Positions 18,911 to 27,639 of a stretch of DNA of 64,000 nt are shown one piece after another. Origin of the DNA: Terriglobales bacterium (lineage in GTDB: Bacteria > Acidobacteriota > Terriglobia > Bryobacterales > Bryobacteraceae). The DNA lies in contig JAJFUV010000260.1 in NCBI GenBank assembly GCA_021372245.1, forward strand, positions 1-64,000, written 5' to 3'. Under the pieces are notes generated by a model. That model was not told the DNA's origin. It made no database searches and saw nothing but the letters and a program-made list of their open reading frames with translations. The translations under genes and the position numbers were made by a program. Position 1 is the stretch's first letter. Each line of letters starts with the position of its first letter.

Positions 18911-20044
18911 TTACCTCAACTTCAGTGTGGTGAGCGCCGACAGCGCCATCACGAGCCCCGCAATCCAGAACCGCACGATGATCTTCGATTCCTGCCAACC
19001 CAGCGCCTCGAAATGGTGGTGCAGCGGCGCCATCTTAAAAATGCGTTTGCCGCGCAGCTTGAAGCTCGCCACTTGCAGGATCACGGACAGCGCCTCGATC
19101 ACGAAGACGCCGCCCACGGCGAGCAGCAGGATCTCCTGCTTGATCAGTACGGCCACAACGCCCAGCCCGCCGCCCAGGGCGAGCGATCCCACGTCGCCCA
19201 TGAATATATCGGCCGGATGGGCATTGTAATAAAGAAAGCCGATCGAAGCGCCCATCATGGATCCGCAGAAGATGCTCAGTTCGGCCGCGCCGGGCAACCG
19301 TGCCAAGCCCAGGTAGTTGGCGAATGCGGCGTGGCCGCTTACGTAAGTCAGCACGGTCATGGCCGCGGCGGCGACGATCATCAGTCCGATAGCCAGCCCA
19401 TCCAGCCCGTCGGTCAGATTGACGGCGTTCGAAGACCCGACAATCACCAGCACCAGGAACGCGAAGAAGAATACGAACGCCAACGGGTACGTGAGCGGAT
19501 TGCCCAGCCAGGCGCGAACCAGCATCTCGGGCTTAAAACTCTTGAAGAACGGTACGTTCATGGCCGTCGAGTAAGCGCCGTGCGCGTGCAGCGCCAGCAG
19601 CGCCACGCCGATCAGGAACGCGACCAGGCATTGCAGCGTGAATTTACGCCGGCCGGTCAGGCCCAGGTTGCGATGCTGCTGGAGCTTGCTCGCGTCGTCC
19701 CAAAAACCGATGGCGCCGTACGACACCAGACCAAAGAGTGCGATCCACACATACTGGTTATGAAGATTCGCGAGCAGCAGCGTGGGCACCACGATGGACA
19801 CCACGATGAGCACTCCGCCCATGGTGGGCGTGCCGGCTTTCTTCTGATGGGACTGCGGGCCTTCCTCACGGATGTACTGCCCGATTTGATACTCCCTCAG
19901 GCGGCGTATGAGCCACGGCCCCAACGCGATACAGAGGAACAAGGCCAGCAGCGTAGCCGCGGCCGTGCGGAAAGTGACGTAACTGAAGACGCGAAGGGGA
20001 CTGAAGTGAGGATACAACCTTTCGAACAACAACCAATAAAGCAT
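18911..20044 (-). CDS. mraY: Phospho-MurNAc-pentapeptide transferase
   Basis: The 377-residue polytopic enzyme has ten hydrophobic helices and the MraY signatures HQKKAGTPTMGGVLI, GFWDDASKLQQ, NAVNLTDGLDGLAIG, FMGDVGSLALGGGLGV and the C-terminal HHHFEALGW. It transfers phospho-MurNAc-pentapeptide to undecaprenyl phosphate, making lipid I. The Asp-rich catalytic residues are all present. It is 3 nt downstream of murF. Confidence 0.97.
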   Translation of the reverse strand: MLYWLLFERLYPHFSPLRVFSYVTFRTAAATLLALFLCIALGPWLIRRLREYQIGQYIREEGPQSHQKKAGTPTMGGVLIVVSIVVPTLLLANLHNQYVWIALFGLVSYGAIGFWDDASKLQQHRNLGLTGRRKFTLQCLVAFLIGVALLALHAHGAYSTAMNVPFFKSFKPEMLVRAWLGNPLTYPLAFVFFFAFLVLVIVGSSNAVNLTDGLDGLAIGLMIVAAAAMTVLTYVSGHAAFANYLGLARLPGAAELSIFCGSMMGASIGFLYYNAHPADIFMGDVGSLALGGGLGVVAVLIKQEILLLAVGGVFVIEALSVILQVASFKLRGKRIFKMAPLHHHFEALGWQESKIIVRFWIAGLVMALSALTTLKLR

Positions 20045-20047
20045 GAC

Positions 20048-21400
20048 TTAGCCGTCGTTGCCGGCCAAAAACCTTTCCAGGGCGATTTCCACTCGCGTGC
20101 CGCGAGACCCTTTAAATAGTATGACGTCTCCGGGTCGTGCAATGCCACGCAGGAAGTCTCCTGCTGGCGCCGGGTCCTCGAAAAAGTACGCGGCGCTGTC
20201 CGGTAGACCAGCGTCCAACGCCCCGTGGAGCGTGTAGCGGGCCGCGCCGCGTATCCCAACAAGCACATCGACCCTGTTCGCCACCGCGCAGCGTCCGGCG
20301 TCGCGGTGCAGGGCCTCGGACCAGCGCCCGAGTTCGAGCATCTCCCCCAGCACGGCGATACGGCGCCGCGCCGGCGTGACCTGGAGCACTTCCAGCATGG
20401 CTTGGACAGCGTCCGGGTTGGAGTTGTAGCAATCGTTCAATATCGTGACACCGCGGCATTCCATGCGCTCCCCGCGCATGTGGCCGGCCGCGAGCGAGAG
20501 TGCGGCTTGCTGAAGCCGCTCCGGCGGGATTCCAAACACGCCGGCAACGGCCAGGCCCGCTAGAATGTTGAGCACCGCGTGGCGTCCCACCAGCGGACTC
20601 TTGAATTCCAGGCCTGAAACACGGAAGCTGACTCCGTCCGGCTTGTATTCGACATCGGTGGCGCGCACATCGGCGCCTTCTCCCAAACCGAAAGTGACGG
20701 TGGGGCCGGCATGGACTTCGCGGAATCGCGCCACCAGCGCGTCGTCCGCGTTCAGGACCGCGGTGCCATCGCTCGGGAGAGCTTCCACGAGTTCGCGCTT
20801 GGCCAGCGCCGTTTTTTCAAGCGAGCCGAAGTATTCGATATGGGCGTAGCCTACGTTGGTGATCACCGCCATGGTCGGCCGGGCGATCGCCGCCAGATGG
20901 CGCAGTTCTCCCTCGTGGTTCATCCCCATCTCGATCACCGCCACTTGCGAGTCCTGTCTCAGTCTCAGGATCGAGAGCGGCACGCCCAGGTGATTGTTCA
21001 GGTTGCCGACGGTCTTGCTCACATCGAGCGCGGAGGAAAGCAACTGCGCGATGGTGTCCTTGGTTGTAGTCTTCCCCGCGCTTCCGGTAACGCCGACCAC
21101 CGCGCCCGTGAAGCGCGTGCGCGCCCCGCGCGCCAGATCCTGCAGCGCGCCGAGCGAGTCCGCCACGCGCAGCAGCGGGCCCGGTGCATCCGCTTCGCGA
21201 TCCACCACCGCCGCCACCGCGCCGCGCTCGAACGCCTGCGCAAGGTGCTGGTGGCCGTCGTGGTTGGGGCCGCGCAGGGCGAAGAACAGGTCGCCGCGGG
21301 CAAGCGTGCGCGTGTCCGTGCTCCACCCCTCGACGACCGCATCCACGGCCGGCGGAGTGACGCCCAGGACGTGCGCAATTTCGGCCAGCCGCATATTCAT
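20048..21400 (-). CDS. murF: UDP-MurNAc-tripeptide-D-alanyl-D-alanine ligase
   Basis: This 450-residue Mur ligase has the N-terminal substrate domain (GWSTDTRTLARGDLFFALRGPNHDGHQ). The P-loop VTGSAGKTTTKD, the EMGMNHEGELRHL motif, NVGYAHIEYFGS and the C-terminal NDCYNSNPDAVQAML follow. It joins D-Ala-D-Ala to the tripeptide precursor. The start overlaps the murE stop by 4 nt. A distant paralogue without the N-terminal substrate domain is at 37614-38900. Confidence 0.97.
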   Translation of the reverse strand: MNMRLAEIAHVLGVTPPAVDAVVEGWSTDTRTLARGDLFFALRGPNHDGHQHLAQAFERGAVAAVVDREADAPGPLLRVADSLGALQDLARGARTRFTGAVVGVTGSAGKTTTKDTIAQLLSSALDVSKTVGNLNNHLGVPLSILRLRQDSQVAVIEMGMNHEGELRHLAAIARPTMAVITNVGYAHIEYFGSLEKTALAKRELVEALPSDGTAVLNADDALVARFREVHAGPTVTFGLGEGADVRATDVEYKPDGVSFRVSGLEFKSPLVGRHAVLNILAGLAVAGVFGIPPERLQQAALSLAAGHMRGERMECRGVTILNDCYNSNPDAVQAMLEVLQVTPARRRIAVLGEMLELGRWSEALHRDAGRCAVANRVDVLVGIRGAARYTLHGALDAGLPDSAAYFFEDPAPAGDFLRGIARPGDVILFKGSRGTRVEIALERFLAGNDG

Positions 21401-22884
21401 CGGCGCTTGCCTCCATAGCCCATCTCGCGCAGCGTCTCGCGCGCCACCACGCGGTCGTCGAACGGAATAGTGCGGTCCTTGAGCACCTGGTAAGTCTCGT
21501 GGCCCTTTCCGGCGAGAATCACGATGTCGCCGGGCTCGGCGGCCTCCAGGGCCTTGTGTATGGCGCGCGCGCGGTCCGGTTCGACGATGTGCTGAACGTC
21601 GTGCCGGCGCAAGCCCACCAGCGCGTCGTTCATGATGTCGAGCGGGTCCTCGGAACGGGGATTGTCGCTGGTGAGCACCACCAGGTCACTCAACTCCGCA
21701 GCCGCTTCGCCCATTTTGGGACGTTTGTTGCGGTCGCGGTCGCCGCCGCAGCCGAACAGGGTGATCACGCGGCGCGGATTGAGACCGCGCGCCGTGCGGA
21801 TCACGTTGCGCAGCGCGTCGTCGGTGTGCGCGTAGTCCACGACAACCATGAAAGGCTGGCCTTCCTCCACCGGTTCGAAACGGCCGGCCACCAACCGGCA
21901 GGCGGCGATGCCGCGCTGAATGTCTTCGACGCCGATTGAATAGCTCCGCGCGGTGGCGCAGGCCGCCAGAATATTGTAGACGTTTATGCGGCCGGTCATC
22001 GGAGAGACGATCTCGTACCTGTTGCCGCCTTCGTCCACATGGAATTTCAAACCGCTGAAGCCCGCGACAATGCGCGAGGCCCGCACGCGGGCATCGGAGT
22101 CGATGCCGTAGGTGAGGGCCTCGCTAGTTGGAGCAGGAGAAATCCGGCTGCCGTAAGGATCGTCCGCGTTGACCACGGCGAAACGCGGCGGAGGAGCGTC
22201 CTGTCCTTCGAACAACGCCAGCTTGGCGGCGAAGTAGCGCTCCATGGTCACGTGGTAATCCAGGTGGTCCTGCGTGAGGTTCGTGAAGACAGCCGTGTGA
22301 AAATGGATGCCGTGCACGCGGCCCAGGTCGAGGGCGTGCGACGAAACTTCCATCGTGGCGTGCGATCCGCCCATGGCTTCCAGTTCGTGAAGAATCCGGT
22401 ATAGGTCCAGGGACTCGGGCGTGGTGTTGCGGGCGGGAAGTACCCGGCCCGCCATGCGGTATTCGATGGTGCCCACCAGGGCCGTAATGTGGCCTGCTTC
22501 GCGCAGGATGGAATCCAGCAGGAAGGCGGTCGTGGTCTTGCCGTTAGTGCCGGTGATCCCGGTCAGTCCCAGGCGCTCGTCCGGCGCTCCATAGAAACGC
22601 CGTGCCGCCAGCGCCATGGCGCGGCGACCATGGGGCACCTGGATCCAGGGTCCTTCATATCCATCGGGCCGGGAATCCTCGCTCACCACTGCGAGCGCCC
22701 CACGGTCTCGGGCCTGGCAAGCGAACCGGCGGCCATCCACGTGCGCTCCCGCAAAAGCGAAAAAGAGGTAGTCTTTCTCCACCCGCCGGGAATCGTAATC
22801 GAGGCCCGCCACTTGCCGCCCGGCCGTTTCTGCGGGGAGGTCCGTCGTTTGCGCAACGCCTTTCAGGATTTCTTCGAGCGTCAT
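21397..22884 (-). CDS. murE: UDP-MurNAc-L-Ala-D-Glu-meso-diaminopimelate ligase
   Basis: The 495-residue enzyme carries SRRVEKDYLFFAFAGAHVDG, the P-loop GTNGKTTTAFL, MEVSSHALDLGRV, YAHTDDALRN, and DNPRSEDP. The DNPR motif is the family marker for enzymes adding meso-diaminopimelate rather than lysine, so a DAP-type peptidoglycan is expected. It lies 15 nt after ftsI and overlaps murF by 4 nt. Confidence 0.97.
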   Translation of the reverse strand: MTLEEILKGVAQTTDLPAETAGRQVAGLDYDSRRVEKDYLFFAFAGAHVDGRRFACQARDRGALAVVSEDSRPDGYEGPWIQVPHGRRAMALAARRFYGAPDERLGLTGITGTNGKTTTAFLLDSILREAGHITALVGTIEYRMAGRVLPARNTTPESLDLYRILHELEAMGGSHATMEVSSHALDLGRVHGIHFHTAVFTNLTQDHLDYHVTMERYFAAKLALFEGQDAPPPRFAVVNADDPYGSRISPAPTSEALTYGIDSDARVRASRIVAGFSGLKFHVDEGGNRYEIVSPMTGRINVYNILAACATARSYSIGVEDIQRGIAACRLVAGRFEPVEEGQPFMVVVDYAHTDDALRNVIRTARGLNPRRVITLFGCGGDRDRNKRPKMGEAAAELSDLVVLTSDNPRSEDPLDIMNDALVGLRRHDVQHIVEPDRARAIHKALEAAEPGDIVILAGKGHETYQVLKDRTIPFDDRVVARETLREMGYGGKRR

Positions 22885-22899
22885 CCTTTGCCGTCCAAA

Positions 22900-24936
22900 C
22901 TACCGCACGAATTGTACCCGTACGTGTTCTCCATGTGCCAGCAGGGAGCCTGCCGGCGGAGCCTGCGCACGCGCCAGGCCGCTGCCCTGCACATCGACAG
23001 CCAAACCCAGCGCGGCGGATTGTTCCAATACCGCCCTCATGGTCTTCCCCATGAAATCCGGAACTGTCGGACCCACCGCCTGCACACTCGCCGGCCTGGA
23101 GGGCGCCCTCGCGATAAGAGTGCCTCCCGCGGCGACAGCAGCCGCGGGAGGCGGAGGGGGAGGAGATGACAGGCCGGCTATGGCAAGATCGTCCACACCG
23201 GCCGGCTCATTGGTGTCTGGGGAGATTCCTTCGGGCAAATCCTTGGGAACATCGAGTAGGCGCAGCGCGGTGGCGGCCACTTCACGGAATACCGGCGCGG
23301 CCACCGCGCCGCCGAACTTCGCGGATCCATTCAGCGTAACTACAACCACCACGCGTGGATTGGCGACCGGCGCAAATCCCATGAATGAAGCGTTGTAGTG
23401 GTGCGTGTAAACCTTCTTCTCGAGATCGAATATCTGGGCGGAGCCGGTCTTTCCGCCTGCCGTATATCCATCCAGGTGCGCCTTCTTGCCCGTGCCGTGC
23501 AGCACCACGCCTTCCATCATGCGGCGCGTCAGGATGGCATTTTCGGGCTTCAAGATCTGCTTTGTCTCTTCGATCGGCTCGACTTCCGGCTTACCGCCGG
23601 GCTTGTGGTGCGCCAGGATCAGCCGCGGCCGCACCAGCAGGCCGCCGTTGGCGATCACCGAACAGGCCCGCGCCAACTGTAATGTGGTCGTGCTTACCTC
23701 GTGCCCCATGGCGATCGAACCGATCGAACTCGGCTGCCACTCGCTGACCCGCCGCAGCATGCCGCCGGATTCGGCCGGCAGCGGCACACCCGTGGCCTTG
23801 CCGAAGCCGAAGCGCCTGACGTATTCGTACATCCGAGCATCGCCCACCCGCAACCCGACCTGGATGGCGCCGATGTTGCTCGATTTCGCCAGGACATCGG
23901 CCATCGACAGCGATGCGTAAGAGTCGTGGTCACGGATGACCCGGCCGAACAGGTTGATCCGGCCGCTGCCGCAGGGGATGATGGATTCCGGTTTGAGTGG
24001 CGTGGTCTCCAGCGCCGCCGCCACGGTGATCACTTTAAAGACCGAGCCGGGCTCAAATGGCACCGACACAGCCAGGTCGAAGCGTGCCTGCTTCTCTTTC
24101 TGGCCGGGCTTCACGGGCTCGTTCGGATCGTAGGTCGGATAGTTGGCCAGTGCCAGCACGTCGCCCGTGCGCGGGTCCATCACTACGATGCTCCCCGTCT
24201 GGCAATTATTGTCCTCGACGGCGGCTTTCAACTCGCGCTCGGCGACGTATTGAATACCTTCATGTAGCGTCAGCGTAAGGTTGCGGCCCGGCTGCGGTTC
24301 GACGAACACCTCGGAGTCGTAGCCGCGCTGCTTCACGTCGGTGAGCATGCGCACGGAGCCGGGTAAGCCCTGCAACTCGTCTTCGAGCGCCATCTCGATG
24401 CCGGCGTTACCCTTCTCCTCGCTGTCCACGCCACCCAGCAGGTGCGCCGCCAGCGATCCCTTGGGATAGTAGCGCTGACTTTCCTGGCGGAACTCCACCC
24501 ACTCCAGCTTCATGCTGTGCAGCCGCTCGGATTCCTCCGGCGAGATCTTGCGCTTGATCCACAGGAAGCCGCGCCGCCCGGGGCCTTGCGACGATTCCTT
24601 CAGCTTCTCGCACAACGCCGTTTCGTCCAGGTTGAGTACGCCCGCCAGGATTCCCGCCGCCACCGCCGGATCTTTGATTTGACGTGGATCGACTGCAACC
24701 GAATCGACAGGCAGGCTCATGGCCAGCACCCGGCCGTTGCGGTCGAAGATGGTACCCCGCGGGGCCCGCACCTCCAGGTTGCGCAGATGCTGGAGGTCGG
24801 CCTGGCGACGCAATTCGCCGTGCGAAAGGACCTGCAGATCGAGAAGCCGGCCCAGGATGGCCACGGCCCAGATGAGGGCGATCCAAAGCAGCAGATTCAA
24901 TCGGCTGGCGGCCCTGTCGCTGGAAAGCGGTTCCAC
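22900..24936 (-). CDS. ftsI: Class B penicillin-binding protein (FtsI/PBP2x-like) with PASTA domain
   Basis: A 678-residue transpeptidase with one N-terminal membrane helix (LLLWIALIWAVAILGRLLDL). The dimerisation domain starts RGTIFDRNGRVLA. The catalytic triad of motifs is SVFK (S298, K301), SSN and KTG. A proline-rich linker leads to a C-terminal PASTA repeat (VPDFMGKTMRAVLEQSAALGL). It crosslinks septal peptidoglycan with FtsW. A PASTA domain makes it resemble the PBP2x form of Firmicutes rather than the E. coli FtsI form, which lacks it. Confidence 0.94.
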   Translation of the reverse strand: MEPLSSDRAASRLNLLLWIALIWAVAILGRLLDLQVLSHGELRRQADLQHLRNLEVRAPRGTIFDRNGRVLAMSLPVDSVAVDPRQIKDPAVAAGILAGVLNLDETALCEKLKESSQGPGRRGFLWIKRKISPEESERLHSMKLEWVEFRQESQRYYPKGSLAAHLLGGVDSEEKGNAGIEMALEDELQGLPGSVRMLTDVKQRGYDSEVFVEPQPGRNLTLTLHEGIQYVAERELKAAVEDNNCQTGSIVVMDPRTGDVLALANYPTYDPNEPVKPGQKEKQARFDLAVSVPFEPGSVFKVITVAAALETTPLKPESIIPCGSGRINLFGRVIRDHDSYASLSMADVLAKSSNIGAIQVGLRVGDARMYEYVRRFGFGKATGVPLPAESGGMLRRVSEWQPSSIGSIAMGHEVSTTTLQLARACSVIANGGLLVRPRLILAHHKPGGKPEVEPIEETKQILKPENAILTRRMMEGVVLHGTGKKAHLDGYTAGGKTGSAQIFDLEKKVYTHHYNASFMGFAPVANPRVVVVVTLNGSAKFGGAVAAPVFREVAATALRLLDVPKDLPEGISPDTNEPAGVDDLAIAGLSSPPPPPPAAAVAAGGTLIARAPSRPASVQAVGPTVPDFMGKTMRAVLEQSAALGLAVDVQGSGLARAQAPPAGSLLAHGEHVRVQFVR

Positions 24937-24964
24937 TATTGGTTCCCCGTCCCGGACGCCCGCG

Positions 24965-25450
24965 TTACTTGGACTTCACGTTCAGGGCCAGTTCGGCGCC
25001 CGATCCAGGGCTCAGATACAATACCCGGCCGGCCGCCGGTGGCGCCAACTCCCGCGCGCGCGCCAGTTCCTGCAGCCGTTCCGGCGAGAGCAGGCGCGCT
25101 TCCTCCAGCTCGAGCGCGCTACGTTCGTCGAGCAGCCGCTTCTGCTGCGACCTTAATTCCTCGAGATCGTAGCCCAAAAACACGCCGTACGCGCTCGGCA
25201 AGAAAAGTCCGATCAAGAGCAGCGTAATCAGGCCCCCGGTACCGAGGAATTTCCAGCATCGCTGCCGCGCGCGTGGATTCACTGCGCGCACCACGCGCGA
25301 GTTGTCAATACGCTTCACGAAGAAGTAAACGTCTTCGTTCGGGGTGGGCCGTAACCGGCTCGACCGTACGAGCGCTGCCGTGTGCGCGGAAGCATCCCCA
25401 GCCGTTCGCGCCCCGCCAAATCGATTCCAGAGTGTTGCCAGCGTCGCCAT
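24965..25450 (-). CDS. ftsL: FtsL-like septum protein
   Basis: The 161-residue protein has a basic cytoplasmic N-terminus of about 70 residues and one membrane helix (FLGTGGLITLLLIGLFLPSAYGVFLGY). A leucine/glutamate-rich coiled coil (LEELRSQQKRLLDERSALELEEARLL) follows, then a short periplasmic tail. This bitopic coiled-coil layout and the position between rsmH and ftsI identify it as FtsL by synteny; the primary sequence of FtsL is poorly conserved. It would link FtsQ to the FtsW/FtsI synthase. The gap to rsmH is 4 nt. Confidence 0.8.
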   Translation of the reverse strand: MATLATLWNRFGGARTAGDASAHTAALVRSSRLRPTPNEDVYFFVKRIDNSRVVRAVNPRARQRCWKFLGTGGLITLLLIGLFLPSAYGVFLGYDLEELRSQQKRLLDERSALELEEARLLSPERLQELARARELAPPAAGRVLYLSPGSGAELALNVKSK

Positions 25451-25454
25451 TCGT

Positions 25455-26327
25455 TTACCGTTCTTCCTCGATCACCTCCAGCGCCCGGAGCTTCGCGCTC
25501 CGCGACGCCGGATTGCTAGACACTTCTTCCTCCCGCGGTCTGATGACATGGCGGGTTAGAATGCGCGCCCGTCCCTCGCGCGCCAGCGCTTGAAAGGAGC
25601 GCTTGACTTTGCGGTCTTCGAGCGACATGAAAGTGATAATCACCACGCGCCCACCCACCGCGACAATCTTCGGAACAATCTCCAACAACCGGTCCAACTC
25701 CTCCTGTTCGCGATTCACCGCGATCCGCAGGGCCATGAAAGTTTGTGTCGCGGGATGCAGCCGACCCGTTCGCGGCACGGCCCGCTCCACAGCATGGACC
25801 AGATCCTGTGTGCTGTGAAGGGGCCGGGCGCGAACGATTGCTCTGGTAATTCTCCGCGATCTCCTTTCTTCGCCGAGGTTGTAGATCAGGTCGGCGAGCG
25901 CCTGCTCGGACATGCAGTTGACCAGATCGGACGCCGTCGGCCCCTGGCTGCGGTCCATCCGCATATCCAGAGGTGCGTCGGCGTTGAATGAAAAACCCCT
26001 TTCCGCGTCGGTCAGCTGGTAGCGGCTGGCGCCTAAGTCCGCCAGCAACCCGTCCAGCTTTCCGCCTCCCATCGACTCCAAAACCTTGTCCAGTTCCGAA
26101 AACAACGCCTTGCGGAAGTGAATCCGCCCGGCCAGTTCGCCCACGTTCGATCGAGCCATCTCGAGCGATTCCGCGTCCCGGTCGCACGCAATCAGCGTTC
26201 CGGTCTCCAGCCGCCGGGCGATCTCCGCCGTATGTCCACCCATACCGGTGGTGGCGTCCAGGTAGCGGCCGTTGGCTTTCACCGCCAGGTATTCCAAAAC
26301 CTCCGTTGGCATGACGGGTATGTGCAT
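25455..26327 (-). CDS. rsmH: 16S rRNA (cytosine-1402-N4)-methyltransferase
   Basis: The 290-residue enzyme starts MHIPVMPTEVLEYL and shows the SAM-binding motif YLDATTGMGGHTAEIA. DGLLADLGASRYQLTDAERGFSF, PLDMRMD and the C-terminal VVITFMSLEDRKVK follow. These are RsmH (MraW) signatures. It methylates C1402 in the ribosomal P site and is conserved next to mraZ in dcw clusters. Here the usual DLGVSS is DLGASR and the usual SFHSLEDR is TFMSLEDR, small deviations unlikely to abolish function. Confidence 0.95.
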   Translation of the reverse strand: MHIPVMPTEVLEYLAVKANGRYLDATTGMGGHTAEIARRLETGTLIACDRDAESLEMARSNVGELAGRIHFRKALFSELDKVLESMGGGKLDGLLADLGASRYQLTDAERGFSFNADAPLDMRMDRSQGPTASDLVNCMSEQALADLIYNLGEERRSRRITRAIVRARPLHSTQDLVHAVERAVPRTGRLHPATQTFMALRIAVNREQEELDRLLEIVPKIVAVGGRVVIITFMSLEDRKVKRSFQALAREGRARILTRHVIRPREEEVSSNPASRSAKLRALEVIEEER

Positions 26328-26336
26328 ACATGGCCG

Positions 26337-26822
26337 CTACTTCATACCCTTCTTCCGGAGTTTGGCGAGCTTCTCTTCCAGAGCCTGGCTGGCGCGCTGC
26401 ATCCTGCTCTGGTACTCAGCCTCGCTGTAAACGTCGATCGCTCCCCGCGAGAACTCCAGCCGCACGGACTGGTTCTCCAACTTCAGCGTTCGCCGCAGTT
26501 CCGGGCTCAGCAGGATACGCCCCTGGCCGTCCATCTCGACGTCCGAGCCCAGATGATTGGCGATAAACAGAACGTCGATGGCTTCGTCGGCAATTTCGCT
26601 GTCGTTCTCGTACAGATTTTCGTTGGCACGCCAGACTGCTATGGGGTAAATTCTAGCTATGGCCATGTCCAGGCTTGTGGCAAAGACCTTTTTCTCCGGC
26701 AGACTCTCCAGGTACGTCTGGAAGTTAGCCGGGAGCTTGAGACGGCCTTTGTCGTCCACACGGGCCGGGTAAGCGCCGCGGGGCGGTTCCAGTGGGACCG
26801 GCGATTGCGTATCTTCGACCAC
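26337..26822 (-). CDS. mraZ: Transcriptional regulator MraZ
   Basis: The protein (161 residues from GTG 26820-26822) has two SpoVT/AbrB-type swapped-hairpin repeats: RGAYPARVDDKGRLKLPANF and VEMDGQGRILLSPELRRTL. MraZ forms a ring and represses the dcw operon by binding short direct repeats in front of its own gene. A longer in-frame start (TTG at 26888) is excluded because those bases form a -35 hexamer. The chosen GTG leaves a leader of about 30 nt. No Shine-Dalgarno site is evident, so the start is moderately certain. rsmH follows after 9 nt. Confidence 0.88.
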   Translation of the reverse strand: MVEDTQSPVPLEPPRGAYPARVDDKGRLKLPANFQTYLESLPEKKVFATSLDMAIARIYPIAVWRANENLYENDSEIADEAIDVLFIANHLGSDVEMDGQGRILLSPELRRTLKLENQSVRLEFSRGAIDVYSEAEYQSRMQRASQALEEKLAKLRKKGMK

Positions 26823-26853
26823 TTCTAGACCACTTTTGGACCAACTTCGACCA
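26817..26853 (-). promoter_or_regulatory. Candidate MraZ operator: four TGGTC direct repeats
   Basis: On the minus strand TGGTC occurs four times, at 26849-26853, 26839-26843, 26828-26832 and 26817-26821, with periods of 10, 11 and 11 bp. One helical turn per box is the known layout of MraZ operators (TGGGN boxes in E. coli, AAAGTG boxes in Mycoplasma). The array covers the predicted transcription start and the first codons of mraZ, ideal for autorepression. Confidence 0.65.
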
Positions 26854-26859
26854 CACCAA

Positions 26860-26888
26860 ATTCTGGCATACTCATCTGGCCTTGTCAA
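26860..26888 (-). promoter_or_regulatory. Sigma70-type promoter of the dcw cluster
   Basis: On the minus strand a perfect TTGACA (26883-26888) is followed after 17 nt by CAGAAT (26860-26865). Predicted transcription begins near 26853, inside the TGGTC repeat array. No other convincing promoter is seen inside the cluster. The rest of the gap up to 27072 shows no gene or terminator. Confidence 0.7.
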
Positions 26889-27072
26889 TCAGAATTATTG
26901 GACGGAAAAACCCTTACGTTTCAGCGGGCGTAACGGCGGATTCAAAGCGGCGGAGACACGCGCTACTACATGAGTAGAGGTAAGTAAGGCGGGTATACGG
27001 AGAGATAGTACAAGGCGACTGGGGCACTAGGTTACTCGCCCGCCCAAGCCGCCTCCCGAATCGCGGGTGCGC

Positions 27073-27438
27073 TCAGAACAACTGGGCGAAGCTGCGAGCT
27101 ACGGCGCGGGCTTCCAGGTGGATCAGGCCGGCATTGCCGGAGGCGGGCGCGGCCAGCGCCAGGATGGCTTTAGTGCCAGCAGCGTAAATGTAAATCTGGG
27201 CTTCGCTGCCCGTCACGCTGATTTCGGCCATGGGGCCGGAGTTCAGGTTCTCGCCAAACTTCTTGGCCAGATTCACGGCGGCAGCGGCCATGGCCGCAAA
27301 CCGCTGTGGGTCCAGGCCATCGGATAGTGCATGCGCCACCGGCAGACCTTCCGTGGTAGCCAGCAGCACGCCACGGAGTTCGGGGACGGAGAGGCGCAGT
27401 TGACTGATTCCCTTTTGGATTTCTTCGGCTTTCGACAT
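27073..27438 (-). CDS. Roadblock/LC7 domain protein
   Basis: This 121-residue protein is a single Roadblock/LC7 fold: a helix with ISQLRLSVPELRGVLLATTEGLPVAH, a second helix AAMAAAAVNLAKKFGE, and strands EISVTGSEAQIYIYAAG and AILALAAPA. Bacterial members (the MglB type) regulate small Ras-like GTPases such as MglA or act in signalling. No GTPase gene is adjacent, so its partner is unknown. It is divergent from the membrane protein at 27640. Confidence 0.82.
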   Translation of the reverse strand: MSKAEEIQKGISQLRLSVPELRGVLLATTEGLPVAHALSDGLDPQRFAAMAAAAVNLAKKFGENLNSGPMAEISVTGSEAQIYIYAAGTKAILALAAPASGNAGLIHLEARAVARSFAQLF

Positions 27439-27639
27439 AGTATCTTTCCCGATGAACGCTCAATCTGGCGGATTCGGATTATTGGATTGCTGAGAGCACC
27501 ATCGGCCTCACGAGCGATTTGCTTTAGGGCCCGGACCTGAGAGTTCGCGGAAGTTTTACGGAAAAACACCCCACTGGTACTGCAGGAAATGCCTCATTTG
27601 GCCGATAGATACCCGAATCCCAAACAGGAGGCGGCTCGC

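Noticed and set aside
18623-20119. Plus-strand open frame of 498 codons
   Set aside because: Antisense to murD and mraY; no domain pattern, membrane segments or ribosome-binding site.
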